Shown: one piece after another, positions 1-8,483 of the stretch | Position numbering within the stretch: position 1 is the stretch's first letter | Layout of the letters: the number at the start of each line of letters is the position of its first letter | Assembly: GCA_038042195.1 (NCBI GenBank) | Contig: JBBTET010000044.1 | Location: forward strand, 1-54,671 | Source of the DNA: JACRIM01 sp038042195 | GTDB taxonomy: Bacteria > Planctomycetota > Phycisphaerae > UBA1845 > UTPLA1 | Length of the DNA stretch: 54,671 bases | Direction: 5' to 3' | Position numbers and translations under genes: made by a program | Notes under the pieces: model-generated | Told to the model about the DNA's origin: nothing | Database searches by the model: none | Seen by the model: the letters and a program-made list of their open reading frames with translations, nothing else

Positions 1-32
1 CCAACCTGTGCGAGACGATCGGAGCCCGCCCT

Positions 33-1655
33 GTGACCACAACCATTCTCTTCTGCGTGCTGTGTGTCTTCGTAGGCCCGCCCAATGAAAAAAACTCGAA
101 GGCCTCCCCCCAAAAAATCACCCTACAAAACAACACCCTTCCCGGCCATCTAACAACCCACGAAATCGTCCGCACCATTCGCCGCACCATCCAACGACCC
201 AAGCACACCGAGACGCTGATCTGGCGTCAATCCGCCCGTATCGTCCATTGCAACGTCGCACACCCCGACTCGTCGCGCATCACCTGTTACCAAATGGTGG
301 TGGACCTTCCGGCTACAGTCGGAAAGTTCCTGCGCGACAAAAAGGAAATCACGCCCACTCCACCAACAGCACGATTCAATCTCCCGCGCGGTTCCACCAA
401 ACTCTCCAGCGAGAAGAAAACCGGCCGCGAGTCCGTCACGCGCACGCCGTCGGCCGACTCGCCGCAGAACGTCCTCCTATTGGCGCTCTTGGATGTCACC
501 TACTGGCCAGCAAAAAAAATCGACGCCGGCCACAAGTGGGAACACCCCATTGACAACGAGTCCTTCGAGGGGATGCAGACATGTCAGTTCGTCGATCTCG
601 GCGACATGGATGGCCAAACCGCCGCGCGGGTCGCCGTGAAGATCACCGGAAAGTTCAAGAATGCCATGGCCCGTGAGCATCGGTTCGTCCAAGCCGAGGG
701 CCTGCTCTATTGGTCGAGGCTTGAGCAACACCTCCTCCGATTCGAGGGGACCGCCACCTGGCAACGTGCCCGCAGCGGCGGCATCGAAGACTATGAGCAA
801 ACCGTCGAAGCCAACTTGAAGAGCACGTCGCAACTTCCCGAAACCGCCCAAACCAACGTCAAAGAACAAGTCGCCGCATTCATCGATGCGCTCAACGCGA
901 ACGCCCAAGGCGCTACAAAGGACGCACTCGCCGCCTGTCGTGGGTTCAAAAAGTCATGGCCCGACTCCCTCTGGACGCCGGCCGTCGACGAACTCGAACG
1001 CCAGATTGCCCAAGCCACCTCCGGTGCGGACCGTATGGCGCGGGCGCAGCTCATGGACGTCATCGGTCGCGCGATCGTGTCCTACGAAGCCGCGCGAACC
1101 AACCACGACGCCGACCTGCTCGACGTCACCGCGCGCAGCATGACCGAGATCGCCCGCGACTACGGCCCCATCCTCGCAAAGCTCACCCGTGAAAAAAAGG
1201 AAGACCTTCGAGCATCGGCCGTCTTCGCATTGGCCTTCGGGCAAAAGCCGATCGACGCCAAGGCCGTGCAGAAATGCGTGGATGACTCATCGCTGAAGGT
1301 CCGTTCGATGGCCCTCATCGGCCTCGCCGCCGCAGGCAACACGCTGACCGACGCCGAAATGCTCCTTCGCCTGCTCGACGACCCCGAGGCAGCGATTCGA
1401 CGCAGAGCGCTTCAGGCCGTCGCGACCTGTGTGCCCCGTGAAAACTTCGCCGTGGCCAAACTCGTCGCCAAGATTGATCGGCTCATGGTGCATGACAAAA
1501 ACGATGGTGTGCGTTCAGATGCCGTCGAAGCCCTCGCCGCCATCGGCGCACCCACCGACATCCCCAAACTGGAACAGGCGTTGAAACACGAACTCGACAC
1601 GGCCATTCGCGGGCAGATCGACCGAGCGATTGAAATATTGAAGGCGCGGACGTAA
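33..1655 (+). CDS. HEAT-repeat protein, probably exported
   Basis: A 540-residue protein of unknown role. I chose the GTG start because GGAG lies 8 nt upstream; the frame stays open to the window edge, so a longer N-terminus cannot be excluded. Residues 4-15 are strongly hydrophobic and look like a short signal or anchor segment. The middle (about 40-350) matches no family I recognise. From about residue 385 to the end there are helical HEAT-like repeats, visible as recurring ASAVFALAF, VRSMALIGLAAAG, IRRRALQAVATC and VRSDAVEALAAIG units. HEAT repeats usually form a protein-binding solenoid, so a scaffold role in the envelope is plausible but unproven. Its stop codon directly abuts the stop codon of the convergent rsmB. 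Confidence 0.75.
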   Translation: MTTTILFCVLCVFVGPPNEKNSKASPQKITLQNNTLPGHLTTHEIVRTIRRTIQRPKHTETLIWRQSARIVHCNVAHPDSSRITCYQMVVDLPATVGKFLRDKKEITPTPPTARFNLPRGSTKLSSEKKTGRESVTRTPSADSPQNVLLLALLDVTYWPAKKIDAGHKWEHPIDNESFEGMQTCQFVDLGDMDGQTAARVAVKITGKFKNAMAREHRFVQAEGLLYWSRLEQHLLRFEGTATWQRARSGGIEDYEQTVEANLKSTSQLPETAQTNVKEQVAAFIDALNANAQGATKDALAACRGFKKSWPDSLWTPAVDELERQIAQATSGADRMARAQLMDVIGRAIVSYEAARTNHDADLLDVTARSMTEIARDYGPILAKLTREKKEDLRASAVFALAFGQKPIDAKAVQKCVDDSSLKVRSMALIGLAAAGNTLTDAEMLLRLLDDPEAAIRRRALQAVATCVPRENFAVAKLVAKIDRLMVHDKNDGVRSDAVEALAAIGAPTDIPKLEQALKHELDTAIRGQIDRAIEILKART

Positions 1656-3044
1656 TCACGCTGTCTGTCCCATTACCGCCACAAATCCCCCATCGCGATC
1701 AGAATCTGGCAAAACAAGTTGTTGCCGTTCAGCGTGCCACATCGGATGCTCTTTTACAAACCACTCCACCTGCTGCTCGTTCTCCTCAGCCTCCAACGAA
1801 CACGTCGAATAGACCATCCGCGTCGCCGAACCCGACAATGCCGCAGCCTGCGTGAGGATCTGTCGCTGCAACGCCACCAGGCTGAGTATCGACTTATGCG
1901 ACGCCCGGTATCGCGCTTCGGGCCGCCGTGCGAGGACGCCGGTGTTTGAACATGGCGCATCCACGAGGATTACCTCCGGCGCTCGCGGCAGACCTCTGAC
2001 CGTCGCCTCCACCTCCGCCGCCGGCACGATTCGCACACTCGTCAGTCCCAACCGCTCGGCATTCTCCCGCGCGCGTTGCAACCGGGACTCATCCACGTCC
2101 GCCGCAATGAGCACGCCCGAGTCGCCCATCAATTCCGCCGCTTGGGTTGCCTTTGTGCCGACGCCGGCGCACAGGTCCAGCACGAATTCCCCAGCTTGCG
2201 GTGCCGCCCAAGTCACCGCGATCTGCGCCGTCGAGTCCTGCGGCTGGCACATCCCTTTCACGAACTCACTTAGTTCCGTCACCGCCGGATGACCGGCCAC
2301 CATGATGGCGTCCGTGCCCGCGACCATCGACGCCGGATGCCCCGCTTCAACGAGGCTCTTCAGCAACTCGCCCGGCGATATCCTTCGCACATTGGCCCTC
2401 AAGACAAGTTCGGGCCGTCTCGCCCCGGCGTCGCAAATCTGTCGGCACAGTGTCGGCTTGAAGCGCCGATGCCACCGCTCCACGAGATACGACGGATGCC
2501 CTGTCACCGCGATCAAATGCTCCAACGGCCGCCGCGCCGGATCGGGAAACACCTCCTCAGAAAACAATCGTCCGCGCGCCCCATCAATGGGTAAGTATCG
2601 CCGCACGTCGACATCCACCGCTCGGAAAACCATCTCTCCGCGCGTCTCGGCGATTCGCCGAAGCAGCGCGTTCGCCGTCGCCGCCGCCCCCTTGCCATGC
2701 CGACCAGCCAGCTTGACGGTTTCATCCACTGCCGCGTGAGCCGGAATCCGCTCCAGCCAGCAAAGCTGATACACACCCAGCGAGAGGATCACGCGCAGAC
2801 TCGGTCGCAGCCCCTCCCAGCGGCCGCGATAGAAATGCGATGCCAGATGTTCGCAGGTGATCCGATGTCGCATGACGCCGAGCGTCAGTTCGGCCGCGAG
2901 CGATGCATCCATCGCGCCAAGCGACGCATCCTGTTGCAACCGATCCAACAGATCATTCGCTCGCCCCTCGCCGCCGTAGCACTCCGTCAAGATGTACGCG
3001 GCGCGCAGCCGAGGGGACGTGGATTTTTCGGTGGTGGTTCCCAT
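1656..3044 (-). CDS. rsmB: 16S rRNA m5C967 methyltransferase RsmB
   Basis: RsmB transfers a methyl group from SAM to C5 of C967 in 16S rRNA. The 462-residue product has the family's two parts: an N-terminal NusB-like helical domain (about 1-150) and a C-terminal Rossmann methyltransferase domain. The SAM-binding loop is LDLCAGVGTKATQAAEL. The two cysteines of the RNA m5C mechanism are in DAPCSNTG and YSTCSLEAEENE (Cys415); the latter is the usual nucleophile. The order def-fmt-rsmB matches the well-known bacterial arrangement. The ATG follows the fmt stop directly (TGAATG), so the two are probably translationally coupled. The C-terminus is compact compared with E. coli RsmB. Confidence 0.93.
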   Translation of the reverse strand: MGTTTEKSTSPRLRAAYILTECYGGEGRANDLLDRLQQDASLGAMDASLAAELTLGVMRHRITCEHLASHFYRGRWEGLRPSLRVILSLGVYQLCWLERIPAHAAVDETVKLAGRHGKGAAATANALLRRIAETRGEMVFRAVDVDVRRYLPIDGARGRLFSEEVFPDPARRPLEHLIAVTGHPSYLVERWHRRFKPTLCRQICDAGARRPELVLRANVRRISPGELLKSLVEAGHPASMVAGTDAIMVAGHPAVTELSEFVKGMCQPQDSTAQIAVTWAAPQAGEFVLDLCAGVGTKATQAAELMGDSGVLIAADVDESRLQRARENAERLGLTSVRIVPAAEVEATVRGLPRAPEVILVDAPCSNTGVLARRPEARYRASHKSILSLVALQRQILTQAAALSGSATRMVYSTCSLEAEENEQQVEWFVKEHPMWHAERQQLVLPDSDRDGGFVAVMGQTA

Positions 3045-4007
3045 TCAAGCAGGCTCAATCGGTAGAAAGCGGTCGCTGGGTTTGACGTGCCGACCATTGA
3101 CATAATCGCGCCACTCCATCAACGACCCACCCGACGGCTTGATTTCCAGAATCTCCAACTCCCCGTCAGACGTTCGCACATTTAGTAGTTCTGTGAGTGT
3201 GCCCGGAGTCAGCCCCGCCGAATCAGGTCGCCCTTGATACGCCCGCGCCCTCGCCAGAATCACCACCTCGTCGCGTCGCCCGTCCACCGACACAAACCGA
3301 CACGCCGCCCCCGGCCACGACCACATCCCGCAGATGCGATGTGCGAGTGCAAGTGTGGAATGGTCAAACGAGATATGCCCGTCCGTTTTTTTCAGCTTCG
3401 GTGCCAGCGTCGCCCGCGACTCATCCTGGCTCTCCCCCGGTGCAGTCGGTTCGGTCGTCAACAATCGCAACGTCTCCCGCACCGCATCACACCCAATCCG
3501 CGACAGTCGATCATGCAACTCGTCCGCCGTCTCCGTGTCGCCGATGGCCGTGCGCCGCATCATCAGCACCGGACCGGCGTCCATCTTCTCGACAATGCGA
3601 AACACCGTCACACCCGTCTCGTGGTCCCCGTTCATCACGGACCGTTGAATCGGCGCAGCACCGCGCCACGCCGGCAGCAACGACCCATGCAAATTGACTA
3701 TCCCGACGGGAAACGCATTCAGCAACTCTTGCCCGATCTTCTGACCAAACGCGGCGACATACGCCAGATCAGCACGAGCCGCCTTGATCTTGGCGACGAC
3801 CTCCGCCACGTTTACATCCGTCGGCGTGAGTACCTCCAACCCTTCCCCCAACGCCGCCGCCTTCACCGGCGTCGGCGTCACGTCCTTGCCTCGCCCGCGC
3901 ACCTTGTCCGGCTGCGACACGACGATAACGATCTCGTGACCGTCCATGCGAATGGAATCAAATGTCGGCAGGGCAAACTCGCCCGACCCGAAGAAGGCAA
4001 TTCGCAT
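3045..4007 (-). CDS. fmt: Methionyl-tRNA formyltransferase
   Basis: Fmt formylates the amino group of Met-tRNAfMet using 10-formyl-THF, making the initiator tRNA. The 320-residue length is normal. The N-terminal formyltransferase domain begins MRIAFFGSGEFALP. It carries the family signature SLLPAWRGAAPIQ and the catalytic set Asn105, His107 (in NLHGSLLP) and Asp143 (in EKMDAGPVLM). The C-terminal tRNA-binding domain follows from about residue 210. It sits 12 nt downstream of def, the enzyme that later removes the formyl group, and directly precedes rsmB. The three genes very likely share a transcript. Confidence 0.95.
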   Translation of the reverse strand: MRIAFFGSGEFALPTFDSIRMDGHEIVIVVSQPDKVRGRGKDVTPTPVKAAALGEGLEVLTPTDVNVAEVVAKIKAARADLAYVAAFGQKIGQELLNAFPVGIVNLHGSLLPAWRGAAPIQRSVMNGDHETGVTVFRIVEKMDAGPVLMMRRTAIGDTETADELHDRLSRIGCDAVRETLRLLTTEPTAPGESQDESRATLAPKLKKTDGHISFDHSTLALAHRICGMWSWPGAACRFVSVDGRRDEVVILARARAYQGRPDSAGLTPGTLTELLNVRTSDGELEILEIKPSGGSLMEWRDYVNGRHVKPSDRFLPIEPA

Positions 4008-4019
4008 TCGTGGGGCGGG

Positions 4020-4556
4020 TTAGACCCTCGCTCCTTTTTGGTTCTTAAAATCGGCCTCAAGCTGTTTCAGTTTCCTCCGATTGGCGATCTTGTCGGCCTC
4101 GCTGAAGCGGTCGAGGATCAGCTTGCCGTCGAGATGATCACATTCATGCTGCCAACAACGCGCGGCGAGATCGTGGCCCGCCAGCGAATAAGCCTTGCCC
4201 ATTACATCCTGCGCCGACAGCTTGCAATTCGCATAGCGCAGGAACTCGCCTCGCACTTCCGGGATCGACAGGCATCCCTCTTCGCTCAGATCGGGGTCGG
4301 CCAGGTCGGTCAGTCGCGGATTCACCACGACCAGACCATCCTTCGGGTCGCCCGTCGTGTTGCAAACAAACAGCCGAATGAGCACGCCCACCTGCGGCGC
4401 GGCCAACCCGATGCCCTCATCCGCCCGCATCAACTCAAACATCCGCTCGACAAGCCGTGGAAGAAAGCCATCAAAGGACTCGACCGGCTTGCAGACCTTT
4501 CGCAGGCGAGGGTCCGGATAGTGGATGATCCGAAGGCTCGCCAAGTCGATGTCCAT
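4020..4556 (-). CDS. def: Peptide deformylase
   Basis: Removes the N-formyl group from nascent proteins using a bound metal ion. All three family motifs are present: GIGLAAPQVG, EEGCLSIPEV (Cys metal ligand) and HECDHLDGKL (two His ligands and the catalytic Glu). The frame is open up to 4694, but I prefer the ATG at 4554-4556. It has GGAG 10 nt upstream and gives a 178-residue protein whose start (MDIDLASLRIIHYPDPRLRK) aligns with the usual deformylase N-terminus. An ATG at 4593-4595 is the alternative. First gene of the def-fmt-rsmB operon; the 205-nt region to the divergent TPR gene must hold both promoters. Confidence 0.93.
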   Translation of the reverse strand: MDIDLASLRIIHYPDPRLRKVCKPVESFDGFLPRLVERMFELMRADEGIGLAAPQVGVLIRLFVCNTTGDPKDGLVVVNPRLTDLADPDLSEEGCLSIPEVRGEFLRYANCKLSAQDVMGKAYSLAGHDLAARCWQHECDHLDGKLILDRFSEADKIANRRKLKQLEADFKNQKGARV

Positions 4557-4761
4557 GTCCGCGTCGCTCCAAGTGTACAGGTCGGGTATAATCATTGTAG
4601 TGGCATTGCGGACGGTTGCGAACCGACTGACACAGCCCCTGGGCATATTGAAATAAGTCTTGCGTCGGGACGTTGTCCATTCGTTGATGGGCATCCCGAT
4701 CGCGCGGCCGACTTGGGCAAGTATCCGGCATCACGCCGACTGAGGTAGTCGTTTTCCACTG

Positions 4762-6255
4762 ATGAGCGCGCTCGATTCCACAGGTTCAAACACGCCGCAA
4801 CCACCGGCCACTCCCGTCTATGTCGCCACGGATGCCGCCAAAGCCAAGGCCCGCACCTTCTTCGAGCATGCTCGCAAGGCCGCCGAACTAAAGAACTACG
4901 ACTACGCCATCAAGCTCTATGTCGACGGCCTCGCTCTCTGGCCCGATGCAGTTGATGATGGTCTCAAGTCCCTGCGTGTCGCCGGCGTCGCCCGACGACA
5001 GGACGGCGGCAAATCCGCCGGCTTCCTCGCGGGCCGGCAACACCCCACCAACACCAAGGACTTGCTCAAGAACCTGAACAACGCCTTGTACATGTTCGGC
5101 ATGGAACCGACCGCCATTCCCCACATGGAGCAGATTCTTTACAACGCATCAAAAGCCAGGCTGATCCGCACCGTCGCTTGGATCGCCGCGATCCTGCCGG
5201 AGAACTTCGCCAACACGAAAAAACTCCCCGAGGCCCACTACGTCGCGTCCTGCGAAGCGATGGACGTTGCCGCCGATTTTGCAATGGCCCTCGCCGAGGA
5301 TGAGATCGCCATGAACATCCTTAAGGCCATCATCGTCACAGCCGACGTCTGGAACGGCCATCTCCCCGAATCCACCAGCGCCCCGCGCGCCCGCTCCGCC
5401 GCCTCTGGCAAGCTCACGATTATCAAAGGCAAGTTCGACAAGGCCGACGGATTCCAAGCCTCACTCAAAGACGCCGAATCGCAGCGTGAGTTGATCGACC
5501 AACAGAAGCCGCTTATTACTCCCGAGCGCGCTGCGGCCCTCCTCGCGAAGGTTCGCAAGGAGTGGGCCGACAATCGCGACTCCACCGCGAAACTCTTCAA
5601 CCTCGTGGAAATGCTCATCAAGATGGATCGCGAGGAAGGCGAAAACGAAGCCATCGCCCTGCTCGAAGCTGAATATGCTGCTCAGGACATCTACGAATTA
5701 CATGCCAAGGCCGACGAAATCCGCATGAAGCTGATGAGCCGGCGGCGGCGCGAGCTGGAGGCTCAGGTCAAGGCCCAGCCGGCTGACTCGCAGCTTCGCC
5801 AGGCCTTGGTCGACTTTCGTACCGAGCAGACCAACAAAGAAATCGACATTTTCCTCGACCGCCAGAAAGCCTACCCTTCTGACATGCGCACGAAGTTTCT
5901 CCTGGCCGTGCGATACTTGAATGCCAAGCGGTACGACGATGCCATCCCCTTATTCCAAATCTCGCAGTCCGACCTTCGATCCCGCCTCGAAGCCCGGCTC
6001 TACATGGGTCGCTGTTTTCACGAAAAACAGTTCTATCCGCAGGCCATCCAGACCCTGCAAACCACGCTCAACGAGACCGACGTCGGCGGCGGTCCGGTCA
6101 TCCTCGAACTTAACTATTGGCTCGGCAGAGCCTTACAGGCAGCTCAAAAATATGACGACGCCATTCGTGTCTATGGCCATTTGATCCAACTCGATTACAA
6201 TTACCGCGATGCGCGGCCACGGCTCGAATCGCTGGTCGCCACAGACAAAACTTGA
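4762..6255 (+). CDS. TPR protein, hypothetical
   Basis: A 497-residue soluble-looking protein with tetratricopeptide-like helical repeats near the N-terminus (residues about 32-58, AAELKNYDYAIKLYVDGL) and in the C-terminal third (AKRYDDAIPLF, EKQFYPQAIQTL, AQKYDDAIRVYGHL). The middle is helical and rich in Ala, Glu and Lys. No signal peptide is visible, so it is probably cytoplasmic. TPRs mediate protein-protein contacts; no catalytic motif is seen. It lies 24 nt upstream of rpsT and may be cotranscribed with it. The family resembles hypothetical proteins common in planctomycetes, but I cannot name a function. Confidence 0.82.
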   Translation: MSALDSTGSNTPQPPATPVYVATDAAKAKARTFFEHARKAAELKNYDYAIKLYVDGLALWPDAVDDGLKSLRVAGVARRQDGGKSAGFLAGRQHPTNTKDLLKNLNNALYMFGMEPTAIPHMEQILYNASKARLIRTVAWIAAILPENFANTKKLPEAHYVASCEAMDVAADFAMALAEDEIAMNILKAIIVTADVWNGHLPESTSAPRARSAASGKLTIIKGKFDKADGFQASLKDAESQRELIDQQKPLITPERAAALLAKVRKEWADNRDSTAKLFNLVEMLIKMDREEGENEAIALLEAEYAAQDIYELHAKADEIRMKLMSRRRRELEAQVKAQPADSQLRQALVDFRTEQTNKEIDIFLDRQKAYPSDMRTKFLLAVRYLNAKRYDDAIPLFQISQSDLRSRLEARLYMGRCFHEKQFYPQAIQTLQTTLNETDVGGGPVILELNYWLGRALQAAQKYDDAIRVYGHLIQLDYNYRDARPRLESLVATDKT

Positions 6256-6279
6256 CCTTTCGCACCCAAGGAGTACCTA

Positions 6280-6555
6280 GTGGCACGATCTCTATCGTCG
6301 GCGAAGCGGCTTCGCCAGAATAAAACGCGAGCCGCCCGAAACCAGGCCCGCAAGACCATCATCAAGGCCAGCATCCGTACGACGCGCGACGCACTCGCTG
6401 GCAAGGACGTGGCCAAGGCCCAGTCGGCCCTCGTCGAGACCATCGCCGTCCTCGACCGGGCTGCCAACAAACGCACGATTCATCCAAACACCGCCGCTCG
6501 CCGGAAAAGCCGACTGGCCAAGCGCCTCAACGTTCTCAAGACGCCGAAGAAATAA
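6280..6555 (+). CDS. rpsT: 30S ribosomal protein S20
   Basis: S20 binds 16S rRNA early in 30S assembly. The 91-residue, very basic, all-helical product has the classic features: an N-terminal ARSLSSAKRLRQN stretch and a C-terminal IHPNTAARRKSRLAKRL helix. The GTG start at 6280 is supported by a strong AAGGAG 6 nt upstream. Non-ATG starts are common in rpsT and can be part of its translational autoregulation; whether that applies here is inference. A clear intrinsic terminator follows about 80 nt downstream. Confidence 0.95.
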   Translation: MARSLSSAKRLRQNKTRAARNQARKTIIKASIRTTRDALAGKDVAKAQSALVETIAVLDRAANKRTIHPNTAARRKSRLAKRLNVLKTPKK

Positions 6556-6635
6556 CTCGGTGCCGTGTGAGCACGGGCAACCGTGATCGTAGACGTGTGG
6601 CACTGACTATTGGTCAGTGCAATTGAAACCCTCTC

Positions 6636-6661
6636 GCGGCGTCAACCCTGACGCCGCTTTT
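6636..6661 (+). terminator. Intrinsic terminator of rpsT
   Basis: A perfect 9-bp stem (GCGGCGTCA at 6636-6644 with TGACGCCGC at 6649-6657), a 4-nt loop, and TTTT. It lies between rpsT and the TlyA-like gene. A second hairpin upstream (GCACTGAC/GTCAGTGC, 6600-6620) has no T run and may be a transcript-stabilising or processing structure. Confidence 0.85.
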
Positions 6662-6675
6662 CATGCGCACCCATC

Positions 6676-7245
6676 GTGACGACATCCGACGACCCGCACC
6701 CCTACGTTTCTAGAGCCGGCGACAAACTCGCCCACGCACTTAATGAGTTTCGCATCGACACCACCGGCATGGTCTGCGCCGACCTCGGGTGCAGCACCGG
6801 CGGCTTCACGGAATGCCTGCTCCGCACGGGTGCGAAAAAAGTCTTCGCCGTGGATCGCGGCTACGGCGTTCTTCACTACAAAATTCGCAACGACCCGCGC
6901 GTCGTGGTGTTGGAGCGCACCGACGCACGCTCCGTTCATCTGCCCGAGCAAGTCAACCTCATCACCATCGACTGTGGTTGGACCCGACAATCGCTCGTGC
7001 TGCCCAGCGCCAATCGCCTGCTCGCGGAGCATGGCCGGATCATCTCGCTCATCAAGCCGCAATACGAAGCCGAACCAGCGATGCTCAAGGGCGGCATCCT
7101 GCCCGACGACCTGGTGGATTGTGTTCTGGCGACAGTCCGAAGTGTCCTCCCATCTCTAGGCCTTCAACTCCTCACCGAAACCACCAGCCCCATTCGCGGT
7201 CAGGGTGGAAACATGGAAGTTCTCTGGCTTCTGATCCCCGCTTAA
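6676..7245 (+). CDS. TlyA-like rRNA 2'-O-methyltransferase lacking the S4 domain
   Basis: A 189-residue FtsJ/RrmJ-fold methyltransferase of the TlyA branch, which 2'-O-methylates ribosomal RNA with SAM. The family entry segment YVSRAGDKLAHAL, the SAM loop DLGCSTGGFTECLL and AVDRGYGVLHYKIRNDPRV are clear. The K-D-K-E catalytic set can be placed at Lys17, Asp99, Lys127 (LIKPQYE) and Glu181 (GGNMEVLWLL). Normal TlyA proteins are about 250-270 residues, with an N-terminal S4 RNA-binding domain of about 60 residues. That domain is absent, and the 120 nt upstream hold the rpsT terminator, not a missing exon-like fragment. The start is GTG. The protein either uses another RNA-binding partner or has changed target. 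Confidence 0.82.
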   Translation: MTTSDDPHPYVSRAGDKLAHALNEFRIDTTGMVCADLGCSTGGFTECLLRTGAKKVFAVDRGYGVLHYKIRNDPRVVVLERTDARSVHLPEQVNLITIDCGWTRQSLVLPSANRLLAEHGRIISLIKPQYEAEPAMLKGGILPDDLVDCVLATVRSVLPSLGLQLLTETTSPIRGQGGNMEVLWLLIPA

Positions 7246-7268
7246 CCGACTGATCGCATCGTCGAACG

Positions 7269-7305
7269 AAAAAAGGCCGGATTCGTCATCACAACGAACC
7301 CGGCC
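7269..7305 (-). terminator. Intrinsic terminator after the cysteine-rich gene
   Basis: On the minus strand a stem (7295-7305 with 7275-7285, 10 of 11 pairs, one A/C mismatch) is followed by six T residues (AAAAAA at 7269-7274 on the plus strand). It lies about 40 nt past the stop of the 7344-7658 gene. On the plus strand there is no T run, so it mainly serves the minus-strand gene. Confidence 0.75.
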
Positions 7306-7343
7306 CCAAACAAATCTCGGCCGATCGAATAGGCCGCTGGTCG

Positions 7344-7658
7344 CTACTTCGAGCAGCAGCTCGACTTGGCGGCCTTCGGGGTCGCCTTGTCGCTCGCACA
7401 GCAGCTCGACTTGGCCGACGCCTTGCTACCTTCGCAGCAGCAGGAGCAGTCGTCCTTGCAGCAATCACCGCAGCCGTCGCCGCTGCACTTCGTGTCGCAA
7501 GTGCAATCGCACTCACACGAATCGCCGCAGCAGGTGCTGCAATCCGGGCAGCAGCATTCCGAATCGGCGATCATGTAACCGACCGGAAAGGGCATCAACG
7601 CAATCGCCGAACCGGTCAGACCGGCAACGACGAGACAAGCAAACAAAACACGCTTCAT
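7344..7658 (-). CDS. Small exported cysteine-rich protein
   Basis: A 104-residue protein, unknown family. The start at 7656-7658 (MKRVLFACLVVAGLTG) is chosen because it gives a textbook signal peptide and has GGAG 6 nt upstream; an in-frame ATG 30 nt further out is less likely. After the signal the chain is dominated by cysteines (about 22 in roughly 80 residues), in motifs such as ECCCPDC, CECDCTCDTKC and CGDCC, with many Asp and Ser. The C-terminus repeats AKSSCC twice, encoded by a 17-bp direct repeat (7354-7370 and 7399-7415). This could be an exported metal-binding or disulfide-rich protein; no enzyme motif is seen. A second cysteine-rich gene lies upstream on the same strand. Confidence 0.75.
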   Translation of the reverse strand: MKRVLFACLVVAGLTGSAIALMPFPVGYMIADSECCCPDCSTCCGDSCECDCTCDTKCSGDGCGDCCKDDCSCCCEGSKASAKSSCCASDKATPKAAKSSCCSK

Positions 7659-7798
7659 GGTTTTCTCCATGTACAAATGGTTTCGCAATCAGCGCGACAA
7701 TCCGTCGCAGCGCACATGCACTGTGATTCGCATCACCGAGCTTCACGAGTGAAAGAGAGTGGTATCAGCCCGTCGAAGAAATCCGCCGGGCGGCCTTC

Positions 7799-8329
7799 TC
7801 AATTCAACCAACAGCATTGGAGAGATTGGAGTGACAATTTGTGCCCCGGGTCGGGTGGATGCAGACATGCTGCCGCCGCGACCATGACTTGCGAATCGAA
7901 CGCAGCATGAACAATTGCCGGAGCCGACAACTCCTCTGCAAGCGGTCGCTCCTGCGTCGGGCGATCCACCGCAAGGGCCAGGCAACGATCACACGGCATT
8001 CTGATCGGGCAGCACTGACACGACTCGATACCCACCTGCTGCTCATCCGCCGTGACGACAGCGGCGACTCCGTCCTCTTCGGAACATGTAACAGTTTCCA
8101 TCGCCCCGCAACAACGACCCTCGGCAGGAACCTCAGACGCGCAACAAGAAGCAAGGACGTCAGTGTCTTCGCAAGTGCCGCAGACCTCGGAATCAGCCTC
8201 TTTCGACGAACAACAACCCGAAGCCGAACATACCCCCGACCCGGTCGCCGCCATAGGGCACGCCCGGCAAGGCATCGTCAGAGCCTGATAGCTCAGCAAC
8301 TGTGCGATCAGCAGGATGCGAATCACCAT
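7799..8329 (-). CDS. Exported or membrane-anchored cysteine-rich protein
   Basis: A 176-residue protein of unknown family. The frame is open to 8467, but the ATG at 8327-8329 gives a hydrophobic N-terminus (MVIRILLIAQLLSYQALT) followed at once by a cysteine-rich region. About 20 cysteines occur as CxxC or CC pairs (MPCRACP, GCCSSK, VCGTC, ASCCAS, GRCCG, CQCCPIRMPCDRC). The chain ends LQCCWLN. A TATACT box ends 6 nt before this ATG, which suggests a leaderless transcript. With the downstream 104-residue cysteine-rich gene it may form a two-gene unit handling metal or thiol stress outside the cytoplasm. That function is inference from composition only. No SD sequence is visible. Confidence 0.62.
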   Translation of the reverse strand: MVIRILLIAQLLSYQALTMPCRACPMAATGSGVCSASGCCSSKEADSEVCGTCEDTDVLASCCASEVPAEGRCCGAMETVTCSEEDGVAAVVTADEQQVGIESCQCCPIRMPCDRCLALAVDRPTQERPLAEELSAPAIVHAAFDSQVMVAAAACLHPPDPGHKLSLQSLQCCWLN

Positions 8330-8335
8330 GACAGT

Positions 8336-8375
8336 AGTATACAGTTCCGTCTGTCCAAAACCCACTACGGTTTTG
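8336..8375 (-). promoter_or_regulatory. Leaderless promoter and palindromic operator candidate
   Basis: On the minus strand TATACT (8341-8336) lies 6 nt before the ATG of the 176-residue cysteine-rich gene. Fourteen nt upstream of that box is a perfect inverted repeat, CAAAACC-N6-GGTTTTG (8356-8375), covering the place of the -35 element; no TTGACA-like hexamer is present. A site so placed suits a dimeric regulator. The divergent gene starting at 8484 could share it. Confidence 0.45.
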
Positions 8376-8483
8376 AAATGCTCGCTTAGGTGTAACCTGC
8401 TGAATCGCAACGACTTATCCTCGAATCGCCACTGATCCCTTTGCCAGATTCGGAGTTTGCGACGCAACCGTCATGCTCCCCGC

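Noticed and set aside
3234..4748. Plus-strand open frame of 504 codons
   Set aside because: Antisense to fmt and def, which are certain; the translation is Arg/His-rich and has no recognisable motif.
6600..6620. Hairpin GCACTGAC/GTCAGTGC as the rpsT terminator
   Set aside because: It has no T run; the hairpin at 6636-6657 followed by TTTT is the better terminator.
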